Notes under the pieces: model-generated
What the model was told of the DNA's origin: nothing
Database searches by the model: none
The model's input: the letters and a program-made list of their open reading frames with translations, nothing else
Position numbers and translations under genes: made by a program
Shown here: positions 8,038-17,110 of the stretch, one piece after another
How positions within the stretch are numbered: the stretch's first letter is position 1
Layout of the letters: the number at the start of each line of letters is the position of its first letter
NCBI RefSeq assembly: GCF_042680605.1
Contig: NZ_JBHUEE010000004.1
Span: 1-64,000 of the forward strand
DNA from: Allobogoriella deserti
Lineage (GTDB): Bacteria; Actinomycetota; Actinomycetes; Actinomycetales; Actinomycetaceae
Direction: 5' to 3'
Length of the DNA: 64,000 nt

Positions 8038-9930
8038 ATGCCTCCCGATACCCCCGCCGGGGCCGACCTGTCGACCCTGGCCTCCTTGCGTCGTCTACTT
8101 CCGTACGTTCGCACCGCCCTGCCGCGCCTGACGGCGGGCCTGCTCTCCGCCCTCGGTGCCAGCCTCGCGGCACTGGCTATCCCGCGCGTGCTCGAGCGCG
8201 TCGTCGACGGCCCGCTGACCGGCGCCGTCGGCGACCACGACTTCAGCGTCCTCATCTGGCCGGTGCTCATCGTCCTCGCCCTCGGCGTGGCCGAGGCTGC
8301 GCTCATCCTGCTGCGCCGGACCCTCGTGATGTTCCCCGGGACACGCGTCGAGTCCGAGATGCGCATGGCGATGTTCCGTCACCTGCAGGACCTGCAGATC
8401 GCCTTTCACGACCGGTGGCCCGGCGGCCAGCTCCTCTCGCGGATCGTGGGTGATCTGGGCCTGCTGCGGCGGTGGCTGGTCTTCGGCCTGCTCCAGCTCG
8501 TCGTCAGCTTCGTCACCATCATCGTGGGCATCGGCATCCTGCTCACGACCGCCGGGTGGCTGGGCCTGATCTACCTCGCCGGCGCCGTCCCGGTGACCGT
8601 GATCGCCTTCCGCTTCTCGCGGCGGTACCGCGTGGTCGCGCGCCGCTCGCAGGACCAGCTCGGTGACCTCGCCAACAGCGTCGAGGAGTCCGTGCACGGC
8701 ATCCGCGTGCTCAAGGCCTTCGGCCGCGGACGCGACGCTCTGTCCTCCTTCACCGGGCAGGCCGAGCAGCTGCGTCAGACCGAGATCCAGAAGGCGACGA
8801 CGCAGTCCTGGATGGTCGCCGCGCTCCAGCTCATTCCCGAGGCCACCCTGGCGATCTCGCTCGTGGTCGGGACGCTGCTGGTGGTCGACGAGCAGATCAC
8901 CATCGGGGCCCTGGCCGCCTTCTTCGCGACCGCCGCGGTCATCACCGGCCCGGTCATCGAGCTGGGCATGACGCTCTCGATGACCCTGCACGCGCGCACC
9001 GCCGTCGACCGCTTCTTCGAGGTGATGGACACCCCGAACCTCGTCGATGACCCGACCGATCCGCTCGAACCGGGCACGCCGGGTCCGCACGGCTCCCACG
9101 TGCATCTGGACGACGTCGAGTTCCGCTATTCCGACGCCACGACCCCGCTCCTGCGGCACATCGACCTCGAGCTGCCCGCAGGGACCACGACGGCGCTCGT
9201 GGGCCTGACCGGCTCGGGCAAGTCCACCCTCGCCATGCTCGTCCCGCGGCTGTACGACGTGACCGGCGGTGCGGTCGAGATCGACGGCGTCGATGTGCGC
9301 CGCCTGCGCCGGGCGGACGTGCGTGACGCCGTCGCGGTCGCGTTCGAGGACCCGACCCTCTTCTCCGCGTCCGTGCGGGAGAACGTCCTCCTCGGCGTGG
9401 ACGACGCGCTGCCGGCGGCGGAGAAGGAGGCGATCCTGCACTCCTCGATCGACGTCGCGCAGGCCCATTTCGTCTATGACCTACCCGAGGGTGTGGAGAC
9501 CCGCATCGGGGAGGAGGGCCTGTCCCTGTCCGGTGGCCAGCGGCAACGCATCGCGCTGGCCCGCGCGATCGCGCCCCGGCCCCGGGTCCTCGTCCTGGAC
9601 GACCCGCTTTCCGCTCTTGACGTCGCCACCGAGGAGGCGGTCAGCGCGCGGCTGCGGGAGGTGCTCACGGGCACCACAAGCCTGGTCATCGCGCACCGCC
9701 CCTCGACCGTGGCCCTCGCCGACCGGGTGGCGGTGCTCCAGGACGGGCGGATCACCGCCGTCGGCACGCACACCGACCTGCTCGCCACCGACCCGCACTA
9801 CCGGTACATCATCTCCACGCTCGAGGACGACGCCGCCGAGCACGGCGTCGGGCGGCTCGCCGAGGACGACGCCTTTCCCGAGTGCGACCCGCAGGACGTC
9901 GACGACGAAGCGAGAGGAGCCCGCCTGTGA
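8038..9930 (+). CDS. ABC exporter half-transporter, degenerate-site subunit
   Basis: A 630-residue fused membrane/ATPase half-transporter. The N-terminal ~340 residues hold about six membrane segments. The nucleotide-binding domain has Walker A GLTGSGKST (near 388), signature LSGGQRQ (near 496), Walker B VLVLDDPLSALD and switch histidine IAHRPST. The residue after the Walker B Asp is Asp rather than the catalytic Glu, as in the non-canonical site of heterodimeric exporters (TM287/288, BmrCD). It overlaps the next subunit by 4 nt (GTGA), implying coupled translation and a heterodimer. A short inverted repeat TTCCGCA ... TGCGGAA flanks about 7984-8029 just upstream. Substrate unknown; drugs or lipids are typical. 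Confidence 0.9.
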   Translation: MPPDTPAGADLSTLASLRRLLPYVRTALPRLTAGLLSALGASLAALAIPRVLERVVDGPLTGAVGDHDFSVLIWPVLIVLALGVAEAALILLRRTLVMFPGTRVESEMRMAMFRHLQDLQIAFHDRWPGGQLLSRIVGDLGLLRRWLVFGLLQLVVSFVTIIVGIGILLTTAGWLGLIYLAGAVPVTVIAFRFSRRYRVVARRSQDQLGDLANSVEESVHGIRVLKAFGRGRDALSSFTGQAEQLRQTEIQKATTQSWMVAALQLIPEATLAISLVVGTLLVVDEQITIGALAAFFATAAVITGPVIELGMTLSMTLHARTAVDRFFEVMDTPNLVDDPTDPLEPGTPGPHGSHVHLDDVEFRYSDATTPLLRHIDLELPAGTTTALVGLTGSGKSTLAMLVPRLYDVTGGAVEIDGVDVRRLRRADVRDAVAVAFEDPTLFSASVRENVLLGVDDALPAAEKEAILHSSIDVAQAHFVYDLPEGVETRIGEEGLSLSGGQRQRIALARAIAPRPRVLVLDDPLSALDVATEEAVSARLREVLTGTTSLVIAHRPSTVALADRVAVLQDGRITAVGTHTDLLATDPHYRYIISTLEDDAAEHGVGRLAEDDAFPECDPQDVDDEARGARL

Positions 9931-11753
9931 GTGCCCCGACCGCTCCGCGCGCCGGCGCGACGGCTAACGAGGACGATTTCGACCTGGACCGGGACGCCTC
10001 GCGCACGGTCCGGCGGCGATCGCTGCGCCTACTCGGCAACCTGCTCAGTCCGCATCTGAAGAAGCTCGCGATCGCCGGCGTGCTGGTCGTCATCTCCACC
10101 CTGGGCCAGGTTGCCGGCCCCGCGCTGGTCGCGGTGACCATCGACCGTGCGCTGCCCGCTCTGCTGGAGCGTGACGACTCCGGCCTGTTGACCCTCTACG
10201 GCGTCCTCTACGCCGTCGCGGCCGTGGCCGGCGGCCTGGCCGCCGGCGCCTACATCCGGCAGGCGGCCCGCATCGCCCAAGGTGTGCTGCTCGATCTACG
10301 ACGGCGGGTGTTCCGCCAGACCCAACGGTTGTCGTTGGAGTTCCACGAGACCTACACCTCCGGTCGGATCATCTCCCGGCAGACCTCCGACCTGGAGGCG
10401 CTGCGTGAGCTGCTCGACGGCGGCCTGACGGGCGTGATCTCGCAGATGCTGCTCATGGTCTTCGTCGCCGTCTCGCTGGTGATCCTCGACTGGCGCTCGG
10501 GCGTCGTGCTGGCCTGTGCGTTCATCCCAGCGGCCATCCTCACCCGCTGGTTCCAGCTGCGCTCCCAGGTCTTCTACCGTGAGCAGCGCACCGCCTCGGC
10601 TCGGCTCATCGTCAAGTTCGTCGAGACGATGACCGGGATGCGGGCCGTCCAGGCGTTCCGCCGTGAGTCGACGACGGAACGCGACTTCGGCGGCCTGTCG
10701 GACGACTACCGCGAGGCGAACCTCAAGACGTTCGGGCTGAACGGACGCTTCCAGCCGGGGCTCATGCTCATCGGGAACCTCACCGTCACCGTCGCCCTGG
10801 CCTACGGCGGATGGCGGGTGCTGGGCGGCACCATGGAGGTCGGCGTCCTGGCGGCGGCGCTGCTCTACGTCAAACGGTTCTTCCAGCCTATCCAGCAGAT
10901 CGGCATGTTCTACAACGCCTTCCAGTCCGCCGCGGCGGCGCTGGAGAAGGTCTCCGGGCTGCTGGCCGAGGAGCCGAGCGTGGTCGAGCCGAAGCGTCCG
11001 ACGCCGCTGCCAGAGCCACGCGGGGAGCTGCACCTGGACCATGTGCGCTTCCAGTACGGCGACGGCCCGACGGTGCTGCCAGACCTCGATCTGCACATCC
11101 CGGCCGGTCAGACGATCGCCCTGGTCGGCACCACCGGCGCGGGAAAGTCCACGGTGGCCAAGCTCGTCACCCGGTTCTACGACGCCACCGACGGGCACGT
11201 GCGACTGGACGGGATCGACGTACGCGACCTGTCCTCGACCGATCTTCGTCGCGCCGTCGTCATGGTGACCCAGGAGGCGTACCTGTTCAGTGGCTCGGTA
11301 CGCGAGAACATCGCCCTGGGCCGGCCCGATGCGTCGATGGCGGAGATCGAACAGGCCGCCCGCGCCGTCGGAGCGCACGAGTTCATCGAACAGATGCCCG
11401 ACGGCTACGACACCGATGTGAACAAGCGCGGCGGCCGCGTCTCCTCCGGCCAGCGTCAGCTGCTGTCCTTCGCGCGTGCCTTCCTCGCCGATCCGGCGGT
11501 GCTGGTCCTGGACGAGGCCACCAGCTCGCTCGACATTCCCGGCGAGCGCCAGGTGCAGCACGGGCTGCAGACGCTGCTCGCCGACCGCACGGCGATCATC
11601 ATCGCGCACCGGCTCTCGACGGTGGCCATCGCGGACCGCGTGCTGGTGATGGCGCACGGCCAGATCGTCGAGGACGGCACTCCCGCCGACCTCATCGCCG
11701 GCGACGGGCGGTTCGCCGCACTGCACGCCGCCTGGCAGGACTCGCTGGTCTAG
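9927..11753 (+). CDS. ABC exporter half-transporter, catalytic subunit
   Basis: A 608-residue partner of the preceding gene with the same architecture: transmembrane domain (to about 350), then an ATPase domain with Walker A GTTGAGKST (near 402), signature VSSGQRQLL (near 506), Walker B VLVLDEATSSLD with the catalytic Glu, and switch histidine IAHRLST. The GTG start at 9927 overlaps the upstream TGA and is preceded by GAGAGGAG. The first ~30 residues are an acidic cytosolic tail. Together the two genes form one exporter with one canonical and one degenerate ATP site. The pair is followed by a hairpin and an unrelated operon. Confidence 0.9.
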   Translation: MSAPTAPRAGATANEDDFDLDRDASRTVRRRSLRLLGNLLSPHLKKLAIAGVLVVISTLGQVAGPALVAVTIDRALPALLERDDSGLLTLYGVLYAVAAVAGGLAAGAYIRQAARIAQGVLLDLRRRVFRQTQRLSLEFHETYTSGRIISRQTSDLEALRELLDGGLTGVISQMLLMVFVAVSLVILDWRSGVVLACAFIPAAILTRWFQLRSQVFYREQRTASARLIVKFVETMTGMRAVQAFRRESTTERDFGGLSDDYREANLKTFGLNGRFQPGLMLIGNLTVTVALAYGGWRVLGGTMEVGVLAAALLYVKRFFQPIQQIGMFYNAFQSAAAALEKVSGLLAEEPSVVEPKRPTPLPEPRGELHLDHVRFQYGDGPTVLPDLDLHIPAGQTIALVGTTGAGKSTVAKLVTRFYDATDGHVRLDGIDVRDLSSTDLRRAVVMVTQEAYLFSGSVRENIALGRPDASMAEIEQAARAVGAHEFIEQMPDGYDTDVNKRGGRVSSGQRQLLSFARAFLADPAVLVLDEATSSLDIPGERQVQHGLQTLLADRTAIIIAHRLSTVAIADRVLVMAHGQIVEDGTPADLIAGDGRFAALHAAWQDSLV

Positions 11754-11759
11754 GTCGCG

Positions 11760-11776
11760 CCGGCAGCCCGTGCCGG
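11760..11776 (+). terminator. possible hairpin after the ABC exporter
   Basis: CCGGCA and TGCCGG pair around a 5-nt loop, starting 7 nt after the exporter stop codon. There is no T-run, so intrinsic termination is uncertain. Confidence 0.3.
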
Positions 11777-11847
11777 TCCCGGAACGCTCCGCCCCGGCCG
11801 GACGGCACGCGGCAGGTGGGTGACATCCGCTGCGAGAGGAGGGACCG

Positions 11848-12624
11848 ATGCCTGTCATCGATCTCAACGCCGACCTGGGGGAGGGCTTCGGTCGCTGGGA
11901 GCTCGGCGACGACGACGCCATGCTCGACGTCGTCACGAGCGCCAACGTGGCGTGCGGGTTCCACGCGGGAGACCCGCGCTCACTGGCGAACACCCTGCAC
12001 GCGGCAGGGACCCGGTCCGTGGTAGTGGGCGCCCACCCGGCCTACCGGGACCTCGCCGGGTTCGGGCGACGGTACGTCGATGCCTCGCCCGCCGAGCTCC
12101 GCGCGGACGTGATCTATCAGATCGGCGCGTTGCAGGCGCTGGCCCGCGCCAGTGACACGGCCGTCCGGTACGTCAAGCCGCACGGCGCGCTGTACAACAC
12201 GATCGCGCACGACCGTGCCCACGCCGGCGCCGTGGTCGACGCGGTCGCCGACCTGGACCTGGATCTGCCTGTGCTCGGTCCGGCCGGCTCGGTGTTCCTC
12301 GAGCTCGCCCGGGACGCGGGCCTGCGGGTCTACGCGGAGGCCTTCGCCGACCGCACCTACACGCCCGACGGGCGGCTGGTCTCGCGCCGGGAGCCGGGCT
12401 CCCTCCTGCACGACCCGGAGGAGGTCGCGGCTCGGATGGTGCGCCTGGTGCACACCGGCACCCTGCAGGCCGTCGACGGCAGCGTGATCGCGCTGGAGGC
12501 CGACTCGATCTGCGTGCACGGTGACTCCCCGGGAGCGGTCGGGACGGCCCGCGCGGTGCGCCGGGCCCTCGAGGCTGCCGGGATCGACGTGCGGCCGTTC
12601 GTCACCGGCCCGGGCATCTCCTGA
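11848..12624 (+). CDS. pxpA: 5-oxoprolinase subunit A (LamB/YcsF family)
   Basis: A 258-residue LamB/YcsF protein. With PxpB and PxpC it forms the ATP-dependent prokaryotic 5-oxoprolinase that opens pyroglutamate to glutamate. Recognisable stretches are IDLNADLGEGFGRWELGDD at the N-terminus, NVACGFHAGDP, VGAHPAYRDLAGFGRR, and VRYVKPHGALYN. Length is as expected (about 250). Start ATG 11848 has GAGAGGAGGG upstream. Its stop overlaps the next start (TGATG), so it leads an operon of pxpA, a pxpB-pxpC fusion and a biotin-carboxylase homologue. The role would be pyroglutamate salvage in the cytosol. Confidence 0.93.
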   Translation: MPVIDLNADLGEGFGRWELGDDDAMLDVVTSANVACGFHAGDPRSLANTLHAAGTRSVVVGAHPAYRDLAGFGRRYVDASPAELRADVIYQIGALQALARASDTAVRYVKPHGALYNTIAHDRAHAGAVVDAVADLDLDLPVLGPAGSVFLELARDAGLRVYAEAFADRTYTPDGRLVSRREPGSLLHDPEEVAARMVRLVHTGTLQAVDGSVIALEADSICVHGDSPGAVGTARAVRRALEAAGIDVRPFVTGPGIS

Positions 12625-14225
12625 TGCGCGCCCTGCGGGCCGGGACGGACGCCGTTCTGGTCGACGTGGCCGACCTGGAAACGGCACTCGCGCTGACGTC
12701 GTCGTTGCGGGACCAGCTGCCCGACGGAGTCGTCGAGGTGATTCCGGCCGCTCGGACCGTGCTGCTGCGATTCGACCCGACGGTCACGACGGCGCGGCGA
12801 CTCGCCGACGAGGTCCGGTCGCGACCGCGCGGACGCGACGCGCCGCCACCTGCGAGCGAACCTCTCGAGATCCCGGTGGTCTACGACGGCGCGGACCTCA
12901 CCGAGGTCGCCCAGTGGTGCGGCCTCAGCCCTGCAGACGTCGTCGCGCGGCACACGCAGGCCGTTTACACGGTGGCCTTCACCGGCTTCGCGCCGGGCTT
13001 CGCCTACCTGTCTGGAGGCGATCCGGTGCTGCGGGTTCCTCGGCGCGCGAGCCCGCGCACGTCCATCCCGGCCGGCTCCGTCGCGATCGCGGGCGAGTTC
13101 TCCGGCGTCTACCCCCGTTCCTCCCCGGGAGGCTGGCGGCTCCTGGGGCGCACGGACGTCGACCTCTTCGACGTCGACCGGGATCCGCCGGCTCTGCTGC
13201 AGCCGGGCGGGCGCGTCCGGTTCGTCGCGGTCGAGGAGCTGCCCGGCCGGCGCGTCATCGCCACCGGCCTCGGTCCCGCCTCCCGGTGGCGCACCGCCGA
13301 TCGGCAGGCTTCAGGCGACGTCCCGGGCCCGGGCCTGGAGGTGACGGCCGTCGCCGGGCAGGCGCTGCTGCAGGATCTCGGCCGCGACGGTGTGGCCCGG
13401 CTCGGCCTGGCGTCCTCGGGGGCGATGGACCGCGGCGCGCTGCGCCGGGCGAACCGGCGCGTCGGCAATCCGCCGCAGGCGGCGGCGATCGAGGTGGCGC
13501 TCGGCGGGCTCACGCTGCGCGCCCGGGGTGATCTCGTCGTCGCCGTCGCCGGAGCGCGGGTGCCGCTGACGGTGGAGGGCCGGCAGGTCCCGTCGGATCG
13601 CGCCGTCGCGGTGGACGACGGCGAGGAGATCCGTCTCGGGCCACCGGAGACCGGCGTGTACACCTACCTCGCGCTGCGGGGCGGTTTCGACCTCTCGCCG
13701 GTGCTCGGTAGCGCCGCCCGCGACGTTCTCGCTGCGGTCGGCCCCGAACCCCTGGCAGCGGGTGACGTGCTGGCTGCCGGCGGTAGGCGGGCCGACGCGG
13801 TTCCGCTGCCGGAACCGGAGCCCGTGCTGCCGGGCACGCACGAGACCACGACTGTCGACGTCGTCCTCGGTCCGCGGGCCGACTGGTTCAGTTCCGGTGC
13901 CCTGGCGGTGCTCACGGGGCAGACCTGGACGGTCCTGCCGGAGTCCAACCGGATCGGACGACGTCTGACCGGCGAGCGGGCGCTCACCCGCGTGGCCGAG
14001 GGCGAGCTCGCCAGCGAACCGACGGGGCGGGGTGCCCTGCAGGTACCGCCCGAGGGCCGCCCGGTCCTCCTCGCGGCCGACCATCCGGTCACGGGTGGAT
14101 ACCCGGTGATCGCCCACGTCGCGGCACATGACCTCGACCTGGCCATGCAGGTCCCGCCCGGAGCATCGATCCGGTTCCGCGCCGTCGATCTCGCACAGGA
14201 CGCCGAGGCGGAGGAGGAGCGATGA
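12624..14225 (+). CDS. pxpBC: 5-oxoprolinase subunits B and C fused
   Basis: A 533-residue fusion of the KipI-like (PxpB, about 1-215) and KipA-like (PxpC, about 230-533) domains. The first half shows VYTVAFTGFAPGFAYLSGGD and the serine-rich RSSPGGWRLLGRTD. The second half shows DLGRDGVARLGLASSGAMDRG, ANRRVGNPP and DHPVTGGYPVIAHV. The domains are separate proteins in Escherichia coli and Bacillus, but fusions are common in actinobacteria. It starts at ATG 12624 within the pxpA stop and ends within the start of the next gene (ATGA), so all three are translationally coupled. It should bind ATP and transfer phosphate to 5-oxoproline. Confidence 0.92.
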   Translation: MRALRAGTDAVLVDVADLETALALTSSLRDQLPDGVVEVIPAARTVLLRFDPTVTTARRLADEVRSRPRGRDAPPPASEPLEIPVVYDGADLTEVAQWCGLSPADVVARHTQAVYTVAFTGFAPGFAYLSGGDPVLRVPRRASPRTSIPAGSVAIAGEFSGVYPRSSPGGWRLLGRTDVDLFDVDRDPPALLQPGGRVRFVAVEELPGRRVIATGLGPASRWRTADRQASGDVPGPGLEVTAVAGQALLQDLGRDGVARLGLASSGAMDRGALRRANRRVGNPPQAAAIEVALGGLTLRARGDLVVAVAGARVPLTVEGRQVPSDRAVAVDDGEEIRLGPPETGVYTYLALRGGFDLSPVLGSAARDVLAAVGPEPLAAGDVLAAGGRRADAVPLPEPEPVLPGTHETTTVDVVLGPRADWFSSGALAVLTGQTWTVLPESNRIGRRLTGERALTRVAEGELASEPTGRGALQVPPEGRPVLLAADHPVTGGYPVIAHVAAHDLDLAMQVPPGASIRFRAVDLAQDAEAEEER

Positions 14226-15754
14226 CGACGGTCCTCGTCGCCGATCGCGGCGAGATCGCGGTCCGGATCATCCGCGCGTGCGCGGAGTACGGAGCCCGGT
14301 CGGTGGCCGTGTACGCCGACAGCGACGTCGAGGCGTTGCACGTGCGCATGGCCGACGAGGCATTCGCGCTCCCGGGCGGATACCTCGACCTCGACGGTGT
14401 GCTCGACGTCGCCGTGCGTTCCGGGGCCGACGCGGTCCACCCCGGTTCCGGGTTCCTCGCCGAGAGCGTCGAGGCCGCACGGCGCGTCGAGGCGGCCGGG
14501 CTGACGTGGATCGGGCCGACGGCCGAGACGCTCGTGGCGCTCGGGGACAAGACCCGCGCACGGGAACTGGCCCGCCAGCTCGGCGCGCCGCCTGTGCCCG
14601 GCAGCGACGGTCCGGTCGCCTCGGCCGAGGAGGTCCTCGAGTTCGCCCGCACGCATGGCCTCCCGGTGATGATCAAGCCGTCCCGCGGCGGTGGCGGCCG
14701 CGGTCTGCGCGTGGTGCGCCGCATGGCGGATGCCAGGGACCTGTACCACTCGGCCGTGCGGGAGGCCACGGCGTCCTTCGGCAGCGGCACGTGTTTCGTC
14801 GAGGCGTACGTCGACCGGCCCCGGCACGTCGAGGTCCAAGTGCTCGGTGACGGCACCGGGTCGGTCGCCACGCTCGGCACCCGGGACTGCTCGGTCCAGC
14901 GCCGCGGCCAGCAGCTTCTCGAGGAGGCACCCGCCCCGTTCCTGACGCCGGAACAGACCGCTGCCATGACGACGGTGGCCCGCCGGCTGTGCTCCGCAAT
15001 GCGGTATCGCAGCGCCGGCACCGTCGAGTTCCTCGTGGACCGGCGGGGCACCGTGTCCTTCCTCGGGGTCGATGCCCGAGTCCAGGTCGAGCATGCTGTC
15101 ACCGAGGAGGTCGCCGCCGTCGATCTGATCCGCCAGCAGCTCCTCGTGGCCGACGGCCGGCCGCTCGAGGTCGCCGGGGACGTGCCGCTGGGCGGTCATG
15201 CGATCGAACTGCGGCTCGCCGCCGAGGACCCGGGCCGTGGATTCGTGCCGGCTCCCGGCACGGTTGTCCGGTTCGATCCTCCCGGCGGTCCCGGCGTGCG
15301 GGTCGATTCCGGCGTCGTCTCGGGTTCTGCGGTACCGGCGGCATTCGACTCCCTGCTCGCCACGGTGACCGCCCGCGCGCCGGATCGTCCGGCGGCACTC
15401 GCACGCGCTCGGGCCGCACTCGCCGGCACCGAGATCGGGGGCGTCCCGACCGTGGTGAGCTTCCACCGTCGGCTGCTGGCAGACCCGGCGCTGACCGCCG
15501 AGGGTGAGACTCTCGGGGTCCACACGCGGTGGGTGGAGGACGAGTGCGCCTGGCTGACGGACCTCGGCGAGAAGCGGCCCGAGCCACCGGATGAGCCGCT
15601 CCTGCGCACATGGATCGAGATCGAGGGCCGGCGCACATCCCTCGGACTGCCGGCCGTACTCCTGGGCCGGTGGGAGCCGGATCCGCCGACGGAGGAGGAC
15701 GCGTCACCGGCGCCCGGTCCGTCCGCAGGGAGCGGGTCGGCGTCGGCGGGATGA
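14222..15754 (+). CDS. biotin-carboxylase-like protein with lost catalytic residues
   Basis: A 510-residue homologue of AccC with the ATP-grasp fold: DRGEIAVRIIRACAEYG, HPGSGFLAES, VMIKPSRGGGGRG, RHVEVQVLGD and GHAIELRLAAEDPG are all in the right order. Compared with E. coli AccC, the metal/ATP motif FIEMNTR is replaced by FLGVDAR (E288 to Gly, N290 to Asp), and QRRHQK is replaced by QRRGQQ (H236 to Gly, K238 to Gln). E276, R292, H209, K116, K159 and R338 equivalents remain. The last ~50 residues are a Pro/Ser/Gly-rich tail. No carrier protein or carboxyltransferase gene is nearby. The ATGA overlap ties it to 5-oxoprolinase. It may be a regulatory or repurposed ATP-grasp protein. Confidence 0.8.
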   Translation: MTTVLVADRGEIAVRIIRACAEYGARSVAVYADSDVEALHVRMADEAFALPGGYLDLDGVLDVAVRSGADAVHPGSGFLAESVEAARRVEAAGLTWIGPTAETLVALGDKTRARELARQLGAPPVPGSDGPVASAEEVLEFARTHGLPVMIKPSRGGGGRGLRVVRRMADARDLYHSAVREATASFGSGTCFVEAYVDRPRHVEVQVLGDGTGSVATLGTRDCSVQRRGQQLLEEAPAPFLTPEQTAAMTTVARRLCSAMRYRSAGTVEFLVDRRGTVSFLGVDARVQVEHAVTEEVAAVDLIRQQLLVADGRPLEVAGDVPLGGHAIELRLAAEDPGRGFVPAPGTVVRFDPPGGPGVRVDSGVVSGSAVPAAFDSLLATVTARAPDRPAALARARAALAGTEIGGVPTVVSFHRRLLADPALTAEGETLGVHTRWVEDECAWLTDLGEKRPEPPDEPLLRTWIEIEGRRTSLGLPAVLLGRWEPDPPTEEDASPAPGPSAGSGSASAG

Positions 15755-15845
15755 CCGCGCCGTCGCCGGCACGCTGGGCGCGTGACCGCGACCGTCGTGA
15801 TTGGCTGTGCCGCATCACCCGTCACCGGAATGACCTGGGGGAACA

Positions 15846-17099
15846 GTGGAGTCGTCCGTGCTGTACGCCGCTGCCGGCGTCGCCGCGCTGCTCGCGGCAC
15901 TCCTGCCTCGGCTGCTCAGCGGTGCGCCGACTTCCATGCCGATGGTGTTCCTCGGCGCCGGAATCCTCGGGTTCGCGCTCATGGACGACCTGCCGGACCC
16001 GGACCCCATCGCGCACCAGGCGGTCGCCGAACACATCACGGAGCTGACGGTCATCGTCTCCCTCATGGGTGCTGGCCTGGCGTTGGACCGCCCGTTCGGC
16101 CGTCGGAGATGGTCGACCACATGGCGACTGCTAGGTCTCACCATGCCGATGACCGTGATCGCCGTCGCCGTGCTCGGAAGCTGGTTCCTCGGACTCGGCG
16201 CCGCGGCAGCGATCCTCCTCGCCGCCGCGCTCGCGCCGACCGACCCCGTACTCGCCAACGAGGTCCAGGTGGGCGAGCCGACGGAGGAAGAAGGGAAGGA
16301 GGACGAGACACGCTTCGGGCTCACCTCCGAGGCCGGCCTGAACGACGGCCTCGCCTTTCCGTTCACCTACCTCGCGATCACCGTCGCCGCCGCGGGTTTC
16401 GCGCCCGCGGCCCTCGGATCATGGGTCGCGATCGACGTGCTCTGGCGCATCGTGGCCGGCGCGGCCGTGGGACTCGGTGTCGGCACCGGGCTCGCCGCGC
16501 TCTTCTTCCGGGCGCGGCCGGCACGGTTACGGCTCGCCGAGAGTGGCGAGGGCTTCGTGGCACTGGCGGCGACATTCGGCGCCTACGGGTTGGCCGAGGT
16601 GATCGAGGGCTACGGCTTCATCGCCGTGTTCGTCTGTGCGGTCGCGATCCGCGCGGCCGAACGTGACCACGGCTACCACAACGTGTTGCACGACTACATC
16701 GAACAGGTCGAACGGCTGCTCACCGTGGTGGTGCTCGTGCTGCTCGGCGGTGCCGTCGCGCGCGGGTTGTTCGCCGAACTGACCTGGCAGCAGATCCTCC
16801 TGGCCGCCGTGGTGCTCGTCGTCGTTCGGCCGGCCGCCGGCTGGGTGGGGCTGACCCGCTCCGGCGTGGAGCGGGGTGATCGGGCCGCGATCTCCTACTT
16901 CGGCATCCGGGGCATCGGTTCCCTGTACTACCTCTCCTACGGCCTGGGCGAAGGCGAGTTCGGCCATGCCGAGACCTTGTGGGGTGTCGTCGGGCTCGTC
17001 GTCGTCGGCTCGGTGGTGCTGCACGGCGTCACGGCGACTCCCGTGATGGGGCTCGTGGACCGGATGCGCGGGGACCGGTCCGGAGAGCCACCGGCCTAG
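15846..17099 (+). CDS. CPA1-type cation:proton antiporter
   Basis: A 417-residue polytopic membrane protein with about 12 hydrophobic segments. The signature AALAPTDPVLANEVQVG (TDP motif near residue 136) and the following GLNDGLAFPF (ND motif, near 163) are the ion-binding elements of the NhaP/CPA1 family, which exchanges Na+ or K+ for H+ across the plasma membrane. A charged insert (GEPTEEEGKEDETRF) sits between the two motifs. The start is GTG 15846, preceded by CTGGGGGAACA. It is followed after 11 nt by rlmC, so cotranscription is likely. Cation specificity cannot be read from sequence. Confidence 0.88.
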   Translation: MESSVLYAAAGVAALLAALLPRLLSGAPTSMPMVFLGAGILGFALMDDLPDPDPIAHQAVAEHITELTVIVSLMGAGLALDRPFGRRRWSTTWRLLGLTMPMTVIAVAVLGSWFLGLGAAAAILLAAALAPTDPVLANEVQVGEPTEEEGKEDETRFGLTSEAGLNDGLAFPFTYLAITVAAAGFAPAALGSWVAIDVLWRIVAGAAVGLGVGTGLAALFFRARPARLRLAESGEGFVALAATFGAYGLAEVIEGYGFIAVFVCAVAIRAAERDHGYHNVLHDYIEQVERLLTVVVLVLLGGAVARGLFAELTWQQILLAAVVLVVVRPAAGWVGLTRSGVERGDRAAISYFGIRGIGSLYYLSYGLGEGEFGHAETLWGVVGLVVVGSVVLHGVTATPVMGLVDRMRGDRSGEPPA

Positions 17100-17110
17100 A
17101 CTGGTGCGTC

